From the NCBI GenBank assembly GCA_963921795.1, contig OY997647.1, positions 61,757,857 through 61,821,856 of the forward strand: a stretch of 64,000 nt of DNA, in the 5' to 3' direction. Below, piece by piece: positions 53,548 to 64,000 of this stretch. The notes beneath the pieces were generated by a model. That model did no database searches. It had not been told where the DNA came from and saw only the letters and a list, made by a program, of their open reading frames with translations. The stretch comes from Nannobrachium achirus (lineage: Eukaryota; Chordata; Actinopteri; Myctophiformes; Myctophidae). Each line of letters starts with the position of its first letter. Within the stretch, counting starts at the first letter, position 1. A program made the position numbers and the translations under genes.

Positions 53548-53638
<91 letters not shown>
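53548..53638. repeat. (CA)n microsatellite
   Basis: About 45 CA units. The preceding 52900-53540 looks like a decayed transposon (GTCTGTCTGTGTGTCTGTCT, ATGGTGGCGCCATAACACC) with no frame. Confidence 0.95.
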
Positions 53639-53639
<1 letters not shown>

Positions 53640-54137
53640 CTCCACTTCACACGGGTGTGATTTTTTTAAAATGTTTGGTCATTTTATCGTCTAATCAGGC
53701 TTTTGTGAACACCCTGGACAGTTTTTAATGTGCTTGATTCAGTAGATATTTTATCAGTCACTCCATCCATTTTTAATAAATGTTTGGGAAAATGGAAAAA
53801 ATGTAATGTAATAAGAAATAAAAAATAAATGAAAGGTTAGCGAAAGAATGTTAGGAGGGTAGTATGAGTCACCAGAAAAAACACAGGTGTTTTTGATGAA
53901 TCCATCATGGTTAAAATGGAGTTTGAAGTTACAATGGGGTTGTGTACAGTATAGGCCCTGTCTGATAAAATGAATATCAAATATATATCTAAATATTGAA
54001 TCAAGCTAATTAAACTGTCCAGGGTGTTCACAAAAGCCTGATTAGATGATAACATGTCGAAAAGCTGTTTAGAAAGTGGAATATTCCTCAAGTTTGGACA
54101 CTTTAACATGTACATGTCACAACCTACTGAACTGAAC

Positions 54138-54868
54138 GGTGTCAGGCATAATCGCCTATAACATTTTCGCCAGGTCTTTTCGCGGGGCACTTTTGCCGTG
54201 GAGGAGAGTCTTTTCACCTACCTGTCTGAGCCATTTCGCCTACCCTCAGACTGTCCATGTTTTCATATTATCTCTTTGTCATTTAAATATTAGGCCTATA
54301 GTGACTGTGACAGTGGTGTTACATGTCAAACCTACACACGGCTATCCTATGCACTCCATAGTAATCACATAAATACAGAGCTATTGGAATCAGGTGCGCC
54401 CAAATAATTAATTAATCCATGTCCCGATACTATACATTCTTTGGTGCAGTATTGAACAGTATTGTAAAATGAACAGTATTGTAGGCCTATATTGTTTTAA
54501 CATTCGGCTATACAAAATATATATATGTAGGTCTATATAAGATATGCTACACCTAAGTAGGCCTATAGAATCAACCTTGCCTGTCAACAGGCATAAAAAA
54601 CTATTTTGCCATTTTTTAGGAATAAAATGTGATGTAAATAATAAATGTCAAGTAAACTGTTAGATTCACTTGACACCACTGTCAGTCACTATAATATTTA
54701 AATGACAAAGAGATAATTTGCAAACATGGACAGTCTGACAGCAGAATTGAGGGTAGGTGAAATGGCTCAGACAGGTAGGTGAAAAGACTCTCCTCCAAGG
54801 TGAAAATGCCAGGTGAAAGGACCAAATGCGTGTAGGCGAATATGTTATAGGCGAAAGTGCTGGTGACC
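54138..54868. mobile_element. 731-bp foldback element, target duplication AACTGAAC
   Basis: Arms of about 200 bp (CGCCTATAACATTTTCGCCA, GGAGGAGAGTCTTTTCACCT, CAGACTGTCCATGTTT) are inverted at each end. AACTGAAC flanks at 54130-54137 and 54869-54876. Copy A reads CTACTGAACTGAACAACCAC without it. Confidence 0.9.
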
Positions 54869-55319
54869 AACTGAACAACCACAATCTCATTAGACAGGCT
54901 TGCTTGTATTAGCAATTTGTAAGTTTGGACACAACACATTTTATTTGCACATTAAAAAAAACACACATCTGAAACAGTATTGTATAATATTGGGTTGGGT
55001 TGTACAGATGAGATTTAGAAAACCCAGTGGAGTTTAAAGTTAATCTCATTTAACAACAAAAATACAAAATAATCATAAATAATAATCCATCATAAATAAA
55101 AAATAACATAACAGAGGCAGTAACATGTACAGTATACACAGTAAATGATTGACTGTTGGGCGAGCCAAGGACAAAACAAAACACTTGCAAAAAGACCTTA
55201 AATGCAGAGCCAATAAGATTGGCTGCCAGCTGATATTATACCAATGACACTTAAAAATGACTGACAGGCCATGTAAACATAGGTCTATGACAGGAGGTTT
55301 CAGCCCTATACATTTTGTC

Positions 55320-55402
55320 CATTTGAAAATAGCAGATCTACAAGCTCACAATACGTCATGATGCGGTGCATTGTGAGTTTGTAGATCTACTATTTTCAAA
55401 TG
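55320..55402. repeat. Short palindrome cassette copy (paralogue of 37654-37732)
   Basis: CATTTGAAAATAGCAGATCT pairs with AGATCTACTATTTTCAAATG; core CACAATACGTCATGATGCGG. Confidence 0.9.
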
Positions 55403-55439
55403 ATTTCTATACATTTTGAAAACTTGAAATGGGACATTC

Positions 55440-55585
55440 TGCCTAATGAGTACTTTTACATTTTGTACTTTAAGTACATTTTGGTGCCAATACTTTTGTA
55501 CTTTTAATCCAAGTACATTTTGAATTCCGGACTTCTACTTGTAACAGTGTATTTCTGTTTTGTATTGTGGTATTGATACTTTTAC
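55440..55585. mobile_element. Fish miniature repeat split by 18S DNA
   Basis: TACTTTTACATTTTGTACTT, AAGTACATTTTGG and GTATTGATACTTTTACTTAA belong to the repeat whose other end, TTTGACTACTTTTTCCACCA, follows the rRNA fragment at 56318. Confidence 0.6.
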
Positions 55586-55912
55586 TTAAAAAGCTCCTAG
55601 TTGGATCTCGGGACCGAGGTGACGGTCCGCCACCAGGCGAGCCACGTCTGTCCCAGCCCCTGCCTTCCGGCGCCCCCTCGATGCTCTTAGCTGAGTGTCC
55701 CGCTGGGGTCCGGAGCGTTTACTTTGAAAAACAGTGTTCAAAGCAGGCCCTAGTCGCCTGAATACTGCAGCTAGGAATAATGGAATAGGACCTCGGTTCT
55801 ATTTTGTGGGTTTTATTATCTGAACTGGAGCCATGATTAAGAGGGACGGTCGGGGGCATTCGTATTGCGCCGCTAGAGGTTAAATTCTTGGACCGGCGCA
55901 AGACGGACAAAA

Positions 55913-55952
<40 letters not shown>

Positions 55953-56103
55953 AAAAGTCGGAGGTTCGAAGACAATCAGATACCGTCGTAGTTCAGACCA
56001 TAAACGATGCCGACTTGCGATCCGGCGGCGTTACACCCATGACCCGCCGGGCAGCGCCCGGGAAACCAAAGTCTTTGGGTTCCGGGGGGAGTATGGTTGC
56101 AAA

Positions 56104-56134
<31 letters not shown>

Positions 56135-56312
56135 ACACCAGGAGTGGAGCCTGCGGCTTAATTTGACTCAACACGGGGAAGCTCACCCGGCCCGGACACG
56201 GAAAGGATTGACAGATTGATAGCTCTGTCTTGATTCTGTGGATGGCCGTTCTTAGTTGGTGTAGTGATTTGTCTGGTTGATTCCGATAACGAACGAGACT
56301 CCGGCTTGTTAA
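55586..56312 (+). pseudogene. 18S rRNA fragment, copy B (about 725 bp)
   Basis: Begins TTAAAAAGCTCCTAGTTGGA and runs through GTTTACTTTGAAAAA, GAGAGGGACGG-like AAGAGGGACGG, ATTCTTGGACCGGCGCAAGA, AACCAAAGTCTTTGGGTTCC to ACGAGACTCCGGC. This corresponds roughly to positions 650-1350 of vertebrate 18S. Numerous substitutions and short deletions (such as loss of ATTAGA after TTGAAAA) mark it as non-functional. TTAA stands at both junctions. Confidence 0.95.
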
Positions 56313-56527
56313 ATAATACATTTGACTACTTTTTCCACCACTGATTTTAAGAGACACGTTTACTTTGAACTAATTCAGCTTATTTATCCGACAGAGAATC
56401 TTACTTGGTCTGTATGTCTGTCCCCCTCTCTCTCTGCCGTAGTTTCACTGCGTTCTACGCTGAACTTTTCCCCCAGCGGAAAGCCTGGTGATGCGAGGTT
56501 AACGCTGAACTAAGGGAATCTTCTCAG

Positions 56528-57013
56528 CCGAATCCCTGCAGGTGCAGGAGGGACTCCCTTGACCGCCATCAACCCTGGTCCAACCCCGGGGCTGTTAATG
56601 AGAAGACTGTGGTGGAAGCTGGGAGCATTTGTGAGATTCCCCTCGAGGGTACCGATGTGTGCCAAACCGGTGTTCCCCTGCGCCAGTGTTGCAGTGGTCT
56701 TGGGTCGCGCGCCCCCGACGACCCATATCTTTTTTGAGCCGGGGTCTCGCACCCACCGAAGTTCACACCTCGACAACCGTTTAACACCGAAGTTCACACC
56801 TCGACAACCGTTTAACAAAGAAACTAGCCTATTTGCATATTAATGGACCTGTATAGTAGGTGTCGAGCGACGTTCGCGACCCCCCAAACATTGAATCACC
56901 ACTGCACCACTGCCCTGCGCTGGAAGAATGAAAGTGGACCACCCACGTTGCAGTCATTTCACCGAGAAAGTGAATACTCAACGTGGGTGGTTGCAGTGAA
57001 CCACCAAACTGGG
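56528..57013 (+). pseudogene. Unknown protein, 83-codon exon, copy B, interrupted by hAT element
   Basis: Homologue of 38333-38575: RCRRDSLDRHQPWSNP, EKTVVEAGSICEIPLEGTDV, CQTGVPLR, then the 229-bp element, then WKNESGPPTLQSFHRESEYS, TWVVAVNHQTG and GTAAGT. Confidence 0.5.
56684..56912. mobile_element. Complete 229-bp miniature hAT element, target duplication CCCTGCGC
   Basis: Same family as 41366-41565 with a 29-bp internal duplication (CGAAGTTCACACCTCGACAA). Perfect 8-bp duplication at 56676-56683 and 56913-56920. The uninterrupted site is present in copy A at about 38476. Confidence 0.95.
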
Positions 57014-57197
57014 GTAAGTCTAGGGAAGATGTGTTTGTTACATTCTGCAACAGTATATTGCTGTTCTCACTATAAAGTTAACTACAACTACTTTATATCA
57101 CTCACCATTGTATTTATAGGGCTCAAGCCTGAAAGGCTGGATTAAAACTCTTGTTTTATTGTGGGGTCCCATTATAAGGCCACTCAATTGAAATTCC

Positions 57198-57356
57198 AAT
57201 GATCTGCAATACTTTGATCCCAGTGTGCATGCGACCTACACACCGCATGTGGAAGCAGCAAGCATCTTACAGGAAAACCAACCTATAGACAGACACACCC
57301 TGACATCACCAAAGTTTAACAGCTACACTCGTTACCAGGATAAGAAAAAACAATAA
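57198..57356 (+). CDS. Unknown protein, diverged relative of the 79-codon terminal exon
   Basis: Reads NDLQYFDPSVHATYTPHVEA, ASILQENQPIDRHTLTSPKF, NSYTRYQDKKKQ-stop, followed by ACCAAAGGTAAAAG as at 42504. QxIDRHxLTSPxF and KKxQ-stop are conserved. Its upstream acceptor is unclear (possible deletion junction at about 57195). Confidence 0.4.
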   Translation, partial: NDLQYFDPSVHATYTPHVEAASILQENQPIDRHTLTSPKFNSYTRYQDKKKQ

Positions 57357-58166
57357 ACCAAAGGTAAAAGTCATAACATATTCATAGACGGACAACCATT
57401 GACTTTGCAAAAATATACAGTTGTGCTTGAAATTATTCAACCCCCTCCGACAAATGTATTAATTAGTGTAACCACTGTTCCTTTGACTTAAAACTTGTGA
57501 ACTATGCTCTAAACTGTACTTTTTGGAACATTCAGTGTCTTTGCAATTGTTTTATATCCTTTTCTTTTTTACAAAACAATCATCTCTTCTCTGAACTTTT
57601 CTGACCATTCCTTAAACGTAGCCATGTTTCTAACTGCTCTAAACACAGCCAACAAGTCAACAAACGTCTAGTCATAGCTGGGAGGGAATTCCTAAACATT
57701 GGGCACTTGGTGACAAGTTTGAGATTTTTGGCATGGTGTTGGGTGTGGCGATAAGGTTTTCAAAAATCATCGCAAACAAATTGGGACAACATACAAGGGT
57801 CATTATAAATCTTTTGTATTGTCATCATCACCCAGGTGTAAGTAATTTTCTTTATCAACAATCAAATCAAATCAGAACAACAACACAACAGACCGCAACA
57901 CAACACAGCAAAACAAAGACAAATGTGAACACTAACAAACCCTCACAGTGACACTGGAACTAAGGGTCAATTCTTTTTGAGAGTAAGTAAAGTACAGTAG
58001 TACACAGATGCGGTGGAGAACGGTGGGCGGGGCCGGGGTGTGACTACAAAATTACGCCGTGGCTTAAAAGGCGGATGTTGGCACCCGTGCCTAAGGTTGA
58101 CCACGGGTCCCTGAGCTAGAGACACAGAAATCAGAAATGTAGTGCCTTTTTTTTACACTCCTGCAG

Positions 58167-58292
58167 GCCCTCCTCCCACCAGAGCCGGTCCTCCTGCCCG
58201 CACTGCAGGACCTCCCACGCGGGGGAGCCCCTGGCCCTAATGTGCCCATCGAGGCCCCACCAGGGCTTAAAATAACTGTTAATTCATTTTAA
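58167..58292 (+). CDS. Unknown protein, VNSF-type terminal exon 5
   Basis: Acceptor CTCCTGCAG. Phase 0 reads ALLPPEPVLLPALQDLPRGG, APGPNVPIEAPPGLKITVNS, F-stop (TAA 58290). Donor GTAAGTAAAG at 58297. It is the intact sister of 41126. Confidence 0.45.
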   Translation, partial: ALLPPEPVLLPALQDLPRGGAPGPNVPIEAPPGLKITVNSF

Positions 58293-58529
58293 GACGTAAG
58301 TAAAGTAATTATCTTAGAACAACAGAAATGTACATATTGCACCTTCCCGCTTCACCTTTTTGCAGCTTTTTAATCCTCTATTCTACCCTACAGATAGACA
58401 GATGAAAGAACCCCCACCCTTCCAGTTGAAGAGGACCCCCCCCCCCCCCACCACCTAAAATTAATTGTAATGTGTGTGAAAACTAAAAATGTTTTAAATT
58501 AAAAAAAATTACACACACAAATAAACTCC

Positions 58530-58649
58530 TCCCACACGGAGCCGGTCCTCCTGCCCCCACTGCAGGATCTCCCGCACGGGGATGCCCCTGCCCCCATAGT
58601 CCCCATCCAGGCCCCACCAGGAATTAAAATTAAAGTTAACTCATTTTAA
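58530..58649 (+). pseudogene. VNSF-type terminal exon 6, acceptor lost
   Basis: Reads SHTEPVLLPPLQDLPHGDAP, APIVPIQAPPGIKIKVNSF-stop with donor GTAAGTAAAG at 58654. No acceptor precedes it, the upstream being an A-rich join. Confidence 0.4.
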
Positions 58650-58735
58650 GACGTAAGTAAAGTAATTTTCTTAGAACAGGAATGTATCCCACTTCACCTT
58701 TTTGCAGCTTTTTAAGCCTCTATTCTGCCCTACAG

Positions 58736-58937
58736 ATGATTCCAGGAGTTCTAAGTCCATGTTCAGGACATTAAAGAAACAACCCCGATGCCCCTTTTTA
58801 AACACTCCTGCAGCCCCTCCTCCCCACCAGGGGAAGTTCTCCTCCCCGACCTCAAGCCCCTCCCACGCGAGGGAGCCCCTCCCCACACCGTTCCAGTCCC
58901 ACCACCGCCAGGCCAGACCATAATAATGGGTGGTTAA
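58736..58937 (+). CDS. Unknown protein, VNSF-type terminal exon 7
   Basis: Acceptor CCCTACAG; DSRSSKSMFRTLKKQ uninterrupted, then inner acceptor at 58813 and PPGEVLLPDLKPLPREGAPP, VPVPPPPGQTIIMGG-stop. Sister of 41346, with a changed C-terminus. Confidence 0.4.
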
Positions 58938-59041
58938 TTCCTTTTGAGAGTAAGTAAAGTCAATTTCTTATAACAGAAATGTACATATTCCACCTTCCCA
59001 CTTCACCTTTTTGCAGCTTTTTAACCCTCTATTCTGCCCTA

Positions 59042-59110
59042 CAGATGATTCCACAAGTTCCAAGTCCATGTTCAGCTCACCATTGTATTTATAGGGCTCA
59101 AGCCTGAAAG
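59042..59110 (+). pseudogene. Truncated VNSF-type exon fused to another repeat
   Basis: CTACAG then ATGATTCCACAAGTTCCAAG TCCATGTTCAG as at 41862 breaks into CTCACCATTGTATTTATAGG, which elsewhere (38668, 57102) follows the large exon's intron. This is a rearrangement junction. Confidence 0.5.
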
Positions 59111-60585
59111 GCTGGATTAAAACTCTTGTTTTATTGTGGGGTCCTTATAAGGCCACTAAATTGAAATTCCAACTTTGAACTGGTATAACTCATGTCCTTG
59201 ACCTACAGACATGAAACTTCATTAAACAAGTGCATCTCGTCTCCACTCTTGACTTTTGATCGGTGCTTTAACAATCGTTTGAATATACACTTTAAAGAGG
59301 CATTCATGCCTTGTTTGGCCTAAAGACATGCAACTTGCTTCCACACGTGCCTTGACGCAAGAGTAACACATCTGTGTTTTTCCCTAGGATTTTTGATCAA
59401 TTTGCAAGAAACATTCTACACACAATCTGAGAACCGTTAACTAGAGCAGGGGTTCTCCTTTCTTCCCTTTCGTCCCCCAGGAATATGAAGTTCTCCGGAG
59501 GTTCAATTGGGGATATACGTTTGTTGTGCCGCGCGTGCCGACTTCCGCTGCAGCTCTGGCAAACTTTGATCATAGTAGGGGAGCCTATGTATCAGATTCT
59601 GTTGGCCGTAATTTTGGAATGTTAATTTTTGGAGACATGTATATCTTGATTCTTGGGGTTCTCAGAATGCCAAAAAAACATGTCTCCAATTTTTCTTTTT
59701 GGGTTTAGCTGGTGTAATTAGCATAATTAGTCAATTAATTGCCCAAAACAGGAAATGGCAATAACTTTGCTTCTAGGTAACTTATAAAGGTGATCTAAGA
59801 GTCTAAGTCGATGTTTGTGAGGTCCAGAAATTATCTGTTACCATTTTGAAGTCATACAAACTTTCCTAATTAGCATAATTAGCATAAATTATGCAACAAC
59901 GAGGTGAAAATAAGCAAATTGCTTATTTTTTTCAGTTTTAGTCAACTTTGAAAGCTTCTCACAGACTTTAAGATGTAAGTTTACAAATCATCAATTATCA
60001 TCATCCTATAAATAAATCATGCAACCCTGTATCTGTGTAATAATTACGTAATAATCACACCAAAACCAGAAAGCTATATTTCTTTGCTTCAAGTTAATTA
60101 ATAAACTGATCTTACAGACAGTGTAAGTCTGTTTGCAAGACTAGAAAATATTCTCTTTCCATAACTAGGATATCTAACCTTCCCTTATTAGCTTAATTTG
60201 CATATATATCCTTCATATAAAATAAAGAACAATATGAGAAATGGTCACAGAATTATCAGATTGTTTATTCTCAGAAAATATTGTAAACACATTTAAATAG
60301 AAGGGTCTCCATCTTTTTGTCGTCAACACCAATTCCCAACACCAATGCCTTGCTTACATTACAACACACCTATTCATCTGCCCCACACATGCACATCTCA
60401 GAGCAGTTAAAACGTTAAGATCGACAAGAACAATGTGACACGCACTGGGATTTCTTGCAGCCACATTTGATCAGTTGGGTATTATGGGTAATGGTGGCTG
60501 GAGCTGGGGGTTCCCGTGTTGTGACTGGCACCAGTTGTTCTCCCTCAGCCTCCATCCATATTCAGTTACTGGTGGTATCTGTGGG

Positions 60586-60852
60586 TTATGTACGTGGTCC
60601 TGACTCCTCATACCATATTGCCTTGTAATGGGAACGGGCAATGGCTTGATGTAATGCTCCTTGTGTAGGTGGCAGCTTATCGGCTTCTAATTGGTTCTTT
60701 GTGAATAACCTCCACCTGAGCTCACCAACATCCACAAGATTTGTACCGGGCTCGTACAGCTGGCAAACAAATGTTTCAACCTTTTTTTCTGTGTCAGAAC
60801 TGAGCTTTTTTGTAATACCTAGAGTAGCAAATGCAAATGGGAAAGCCATCAT
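60586..60852 (-). pseudogene. Transposon protein fragment, left arm (minus)
   Basis: Reads FAFATLGITKKLSSDTEKKV, ETFVCQLYEPGTNLVDVGEL, RWRLFTKNQLEADKLPPTQG. Further out on the same strand a frame-shifted Cys-rich tail (KCGCKKSQCVSHCSC) resembles tesmin/TSO1-type CXC tails of a protein family found widely in fish and invertebrate mobile elements. Confidence 0.6.
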
Positions 60853-60910
60853 GGATCAAGACATGTTCCCAGTGGGCTGACCACTTCATAGCCACACTGG
60901 ACAGGAACAT

Positions 60911-61180
60911 AGTGAGACTCATGTAGTATTTGACCGCTATGGCATTGCATCTTCACTGAAGGATGCCACATGTAAGCGACACCAGGGTGGCAAGCCCCCT
61001 ACCACTTATGATGTGGAAGACAACACACCGATAGGGAAGGTGTCAGAAAAACTATTCTTGTCAGGTATCCACACCAAAGATGAGCTGATTGTCTATCTTG
61101 CTAAGAAAGCCCTCCAACTCTTCCAGGGAAAACCCAACATTATCATAATCAAGGCAAGATGTCCACTCAAACTCTATTGA
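60911..61180 (+). pseudogene. Transposon protein fragment, central part
   Basis: Reads SETHVVFDRYGIASSLKDAT then CKRHQGGKPPTTYDVEDNTP, IGKVSEKLFLSGIHTKDELI and ends CPLKLY-stop (61178). Probably the N-terminal continuation of the right-arm protein. Confidence 0.55.
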
Positions 61181-61227
61181 TGTACAGTAAAACATACCAG
61201 GGTATGAAAACTTACCAGGGTTCCATG

Positions 61228-61735
61228 CCATCATGGAACTGACCAGACAGGCCATTTTGTTGGCAAGGGAAAGTTAACCTGTTGGCAAGCTCTAAACCGG
61301 TGTCCTGTGGAGGTGGTATTTGCATTTGATACTCTAGGCACTGCAAAAAAGCTCAGTTCTGACGCAGAAAAAAAATACTAAGATTTAAGCATTTGTTTGC
61401 AAGCTGTACGAGCCCGGTACAAATCTTGTGGATGTTGGTGAGCTCAGGTGGAGGTTATTCACAAAGAAACAATTGGAAGCAGAGAAGCTGCCACCTACAC
61501 AAGGAGCATTACATCAAGCCATTGCCCGTGCCCATTACCAGGCAATGGTATGGTATGAGGAGTCAGGACCACGTACATAACCCACAGATACCACCAGTAA
61601 CTGAATATGGATGGAGGCTGAGGGAGAACAACTGGTGCCAGTCACAACACGGGAACCCCCAGCTCCAGCCACCATTACCCATAATACCCAACTGATCAAA
61701 TGTGGCTGCAAGAAATCCCAGTGCGTGTCACATTG
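61228..61735 (+). pseudogene. Transposon protein fragment, right arm (plus)
   Basis: TGHFVGKGKLTCWQALNRCP, VEVVFAFDTLGTAKKLSSDA then a frameshift. The Cys-rich end LIKCGCKKSQCVSHCSCRS-stop is intact in another frame. It mirrors the left-arm fragment. Confidence 0.55.
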
Positions 61736-61929
61736 TTCTTGTCGATCTTAACGTTTTAACTGCTCTGAGATGTGCATGTGTGGGGCAGATGAATATGTGT
61801 GTTGTAATGTAAGCAAGGCACATCTGTTGGGAATTGGTGATGATGACGATGGAGACCCTTCTATTTAAATGTGTTTTCACAACTTTCTGTAAATATTAGA
61901 ATAAACAATCTGATAAATCTGTGACCATT

Positions 61930-61933
<4 letters not shown>

Positions 61934-62012
<79 letters not shown>
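61934..62012. repeat. (AT)n microsatellite with CCATCCATCCATC insertion
   Basis: AT run, then CCATCCATCCATCTTCAACC GCTTATCCGGAATCGGGTCA, a common fish repeat segment, then another AT run (62061-62096). Present only in the right arm. Confidence 0.9.
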
Positions 62013-62015
<3 letters not shown>

Positions 62016-62056
62016 ATCCATCCATCCATCTTCAACCGCTTATCCGGAATCGGGTC

Positions 62057-62101
<45 letters not shown>

Positions 62102-63396
62102 CATGCAAATTATGCTAATAAGGAAAGGTTAAATATCCTAGTTATGGATAGAGAATATTTTCGAGACATGCAAACAGACTTACACTGTCTGTAAGATCAT
62201 GTTTATTAATTAGCTTAAAGCAAAGAAATATAGATATTTCTGGTTTCGGTGTGATTATTACATAATTATTACACAGACAAAGTGTTGCATGATTTATTTA
62301 TAGGATGATGATAATTGATGACTTGCAAACATACATCTTAGAGTCTGTGAGAAGCTTTCAAAGTTGACTAAAACTTAAAAAATGCAGCAATTTGCTTATT
62401 TCCACCTCATTTTTGCATAATTTATGCAATTTATGCTAATCAGGAAAGGTTGTATGACTTCACAATGGTAACAGATGAATTTCTTGACCTCACAAACATG
62501 GACTTAGACTCTTAGATCACCTTTATAAGTTACCTAGAAGCAAAGTTCTGTTTTGGGCAATTAATTGTCTAATTATGCTAATTACACATGCTAAACCCCA
62601 AAAGAAAAATTGGAGACATGTTTTTTTGGCATTCTGAGAACCCCAAGAATCAAGATGTACATGTCTCCAAAAATTAACATTCCAAAATTACGGAAATACA
62701 TAGGCTCCTCTACTATCAGACGGATGTGAGGAATGTGGCCTACAAAGAGCATTGCTTTCCAGAAGAAGACTACCAAAAAAAACAACAAATAGACAGACAT
62801 GCCTTGACCTCACCAAGGTTTGAACCCAAGGAATGTTGGCAGAAAAAGAGAGGACAATAAACCAAAGGTAAAAGTCATAACATATTCATAGACGGACAAC
62901 CATTGACTTTGCAAAAATATACAGTTGTGCTTGAAATTATTCAACCCCCTCTGACAAATGTATTAATTAGTGTAACCACTGTTCCTTTGACTTAAAACTT
63001 GTGAACTATGCTCAAAACTGTACTTTTTGGAACATTCAGTGTCTTTGCAATTGTTTTATATCCTTTTCTTTTTAACAAAACAATCATCTCTTCTCTGAAC
63101 TTTTCTGACCATTCCTTAAACTTGGCCATGTTTCTAACTGCTCTAAACACAGCCAACAAGTCAACAAACGTCTAGTCATAGCTGGGAGGGAATTCCTAAA
63201 CATTGATGTTTACGATGCTGCCAAATATTTCAATTCACGTTTCTGCGCCCCACTGAAATATTTAAAAAATGCACCATCTTGTAGATCTGCGCCTTTTCAA
63301 CCAAATTGTGATGATTTCAAAAATATGGAAATTGTCTGAAGATATTTTAATTGTTTAAAAACATTGTTAATGTTGGTTCATGTTTTGTTTTTGTAG

Positions 63397-63528
63397 CCAG
63401 CAGTCCTAGTCGTCCTCGCGAAAGAGATGACGGATACATTCATGCTCGAGCCATTCCGTTTCCTCCAGGATGAGCTCCTATACCTGGAGAACCACCTGCT
63501 AGCCAATGACTTCAAATACCTAACTGGT
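63397..63528 (+). CDS. Unknown protein, 44-codon internal exon, copy B
   Basis: Same acceptor, frame, length and donor (GTACGG) as 43040-43171, with no amino-acid change that I can see. Confidence 0.5.
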
Positions 63529-63532
63529 GTAC

Positions 63533-63656
<124 letters not shown>

Positions 63657-63662
63657 AAAAAA

Positions 63663-63828
63663 AGGTGGGAGGACCTTTAAGTCTAGCTACTTGCACCAGC
63701 AGAACGTGCAAGTACCGTGTCTGTATCCGGCTGACAGTACAAAGGATAGAGACAGCACTGATCACAGTACTTGTGCGCTCTGCCTCGCGCACAAGTAGGC
63801 CATATATGGCCACGAGTGCACAAGGCAC
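63663..63828. repeat. Shortened copy of yars1 intron 3 segment
   Basis: GGTGGGAGGACCTTTAAGTC then ACTTGCACCAGCAGAACGTG to GAGTGCACAAGGC. One partial minisatellite unit remains here against two plus a partial at 43425. Confidence 0.9.
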
Positions 63829-64000
63829 AATTCGTAAACATTGGGCACTTGGTGACAAGTTTTAGATTTTTGGCATGGTGTTAGGTATGGTGATAAGGTT
63901 TTCAAAAATCATCGCAAACAAATTGGGATTGCCCCCTAGTGGTCTGTTTGCAATGGATCCAATATTAGATATGGTTGAAATCCCAAATAATTGACAGAGG

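Larger units (their letters stand above)
59573..62715. mobile_element. 3.1-kb giant palindromic DNA transposon, target duplication TCA
   Basis: Ends TAGTAGGGGAGCCTATGTA and TACATAGGCTCCTCTACTA are inverted; TCA is duplicated at 59570-59572 and 62716-62718. The first about 1.27 kb is repeated inverted as the last about 1.39 kb. Both arms carry the same decayed ORF end pointing away from the centre. The superfamily is not assigned. Confidence 0.85.
59481..62860 (+). pseudogene. 79-codon terminal exon, copy B, split by 3.1-kb element
   Basis: 5' part 59481-59572 (EYEVLRRFNWGYTFVVPRVP, TSAAALANFD) and 3' part 62719-62860 (DVRNVAY to KKRGQ-stop). The parts are separated by the element 59573-62715. 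Confidence 0.6.

Noticed and set aside
55586-56312. Functional 18S rRNA gene
   Set aside because: Only the middle of the gene is present, with substitutions and deletions and no transcribed spacers.

Overview
The window is vertebrate, most likely teleost, nuclear DNA. Spliced genes have GT/AG introns, two vertebrate genes are identifiable, very long CA/GT microsatellites are frequent, and DNA-transposon-derived miniature elements (hAT-like with 8-bp target duplications, TTAA-flanked, TA-flanked) are very dense. The dinucleotide-repeat load recalls gadiform fishes, but that is only an impression.

Region 1 (1-6.7 kb): the last four coding exons of mfsd2a (+ strand), the sodium-dependent lysophosphatidylcholine symporter, with a long 3' untranslated region. 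Region 2 (6.7-12.7 kb): intergenic, made of nested transposon remnants, including a 3.5-kb TA-flanked element and a Tc1/mariner transposase remnant. Region 3 (12.7-32.5 kb): the complete yars1 gene (cytoplasmic tyrosyl-tRNA synthetase). It has 13 coding exons on the + strand that join with no frame error into 536 codons plus stop. Its introns are filled with miniature elements, and intron 3 carries a 1-kb minisatellite built from copies of the gene's own exon 3 end and splice donor.

Region 4 (34.6-47 kb, copy A) and region 5 (52.5-64 kb, copy B, running off the window) are two diverged copies of one segment. Each begins with a TATA-box promoter and a short first exon, followed by a series of short, phase-consistent, proline-rich exon-like units. 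These fall into families that repeatedly end in the same peptide and a stop codon a few bases before a GTAAGT-type donor. I do not recognise the product. It is the best candidate here for an undescribed, rapidly evolving gene (or decaying gene array). The copies also carry a captured 18S rRNA gene fragment, copies of the yars1 intron 3 repeat, and several insertions for which the other copy supplies the empty site. Between them (48.9-50.2 kb) is a minus-strand coding remnant of unknown family.

A roughly 60-bp palindrome (stem containing GATCTACAAGCTCACAACGC) occurs about 20 times across the window, embedded in several otherwise unrelated miniature elements.

mfsd2a and yars1 are unrelated in function: one transports lipid, the other charges tRNA. 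All coordinates were read by eye, so splice boundaries should be taken as good to a few bases, and copy comparisons as qualitative.
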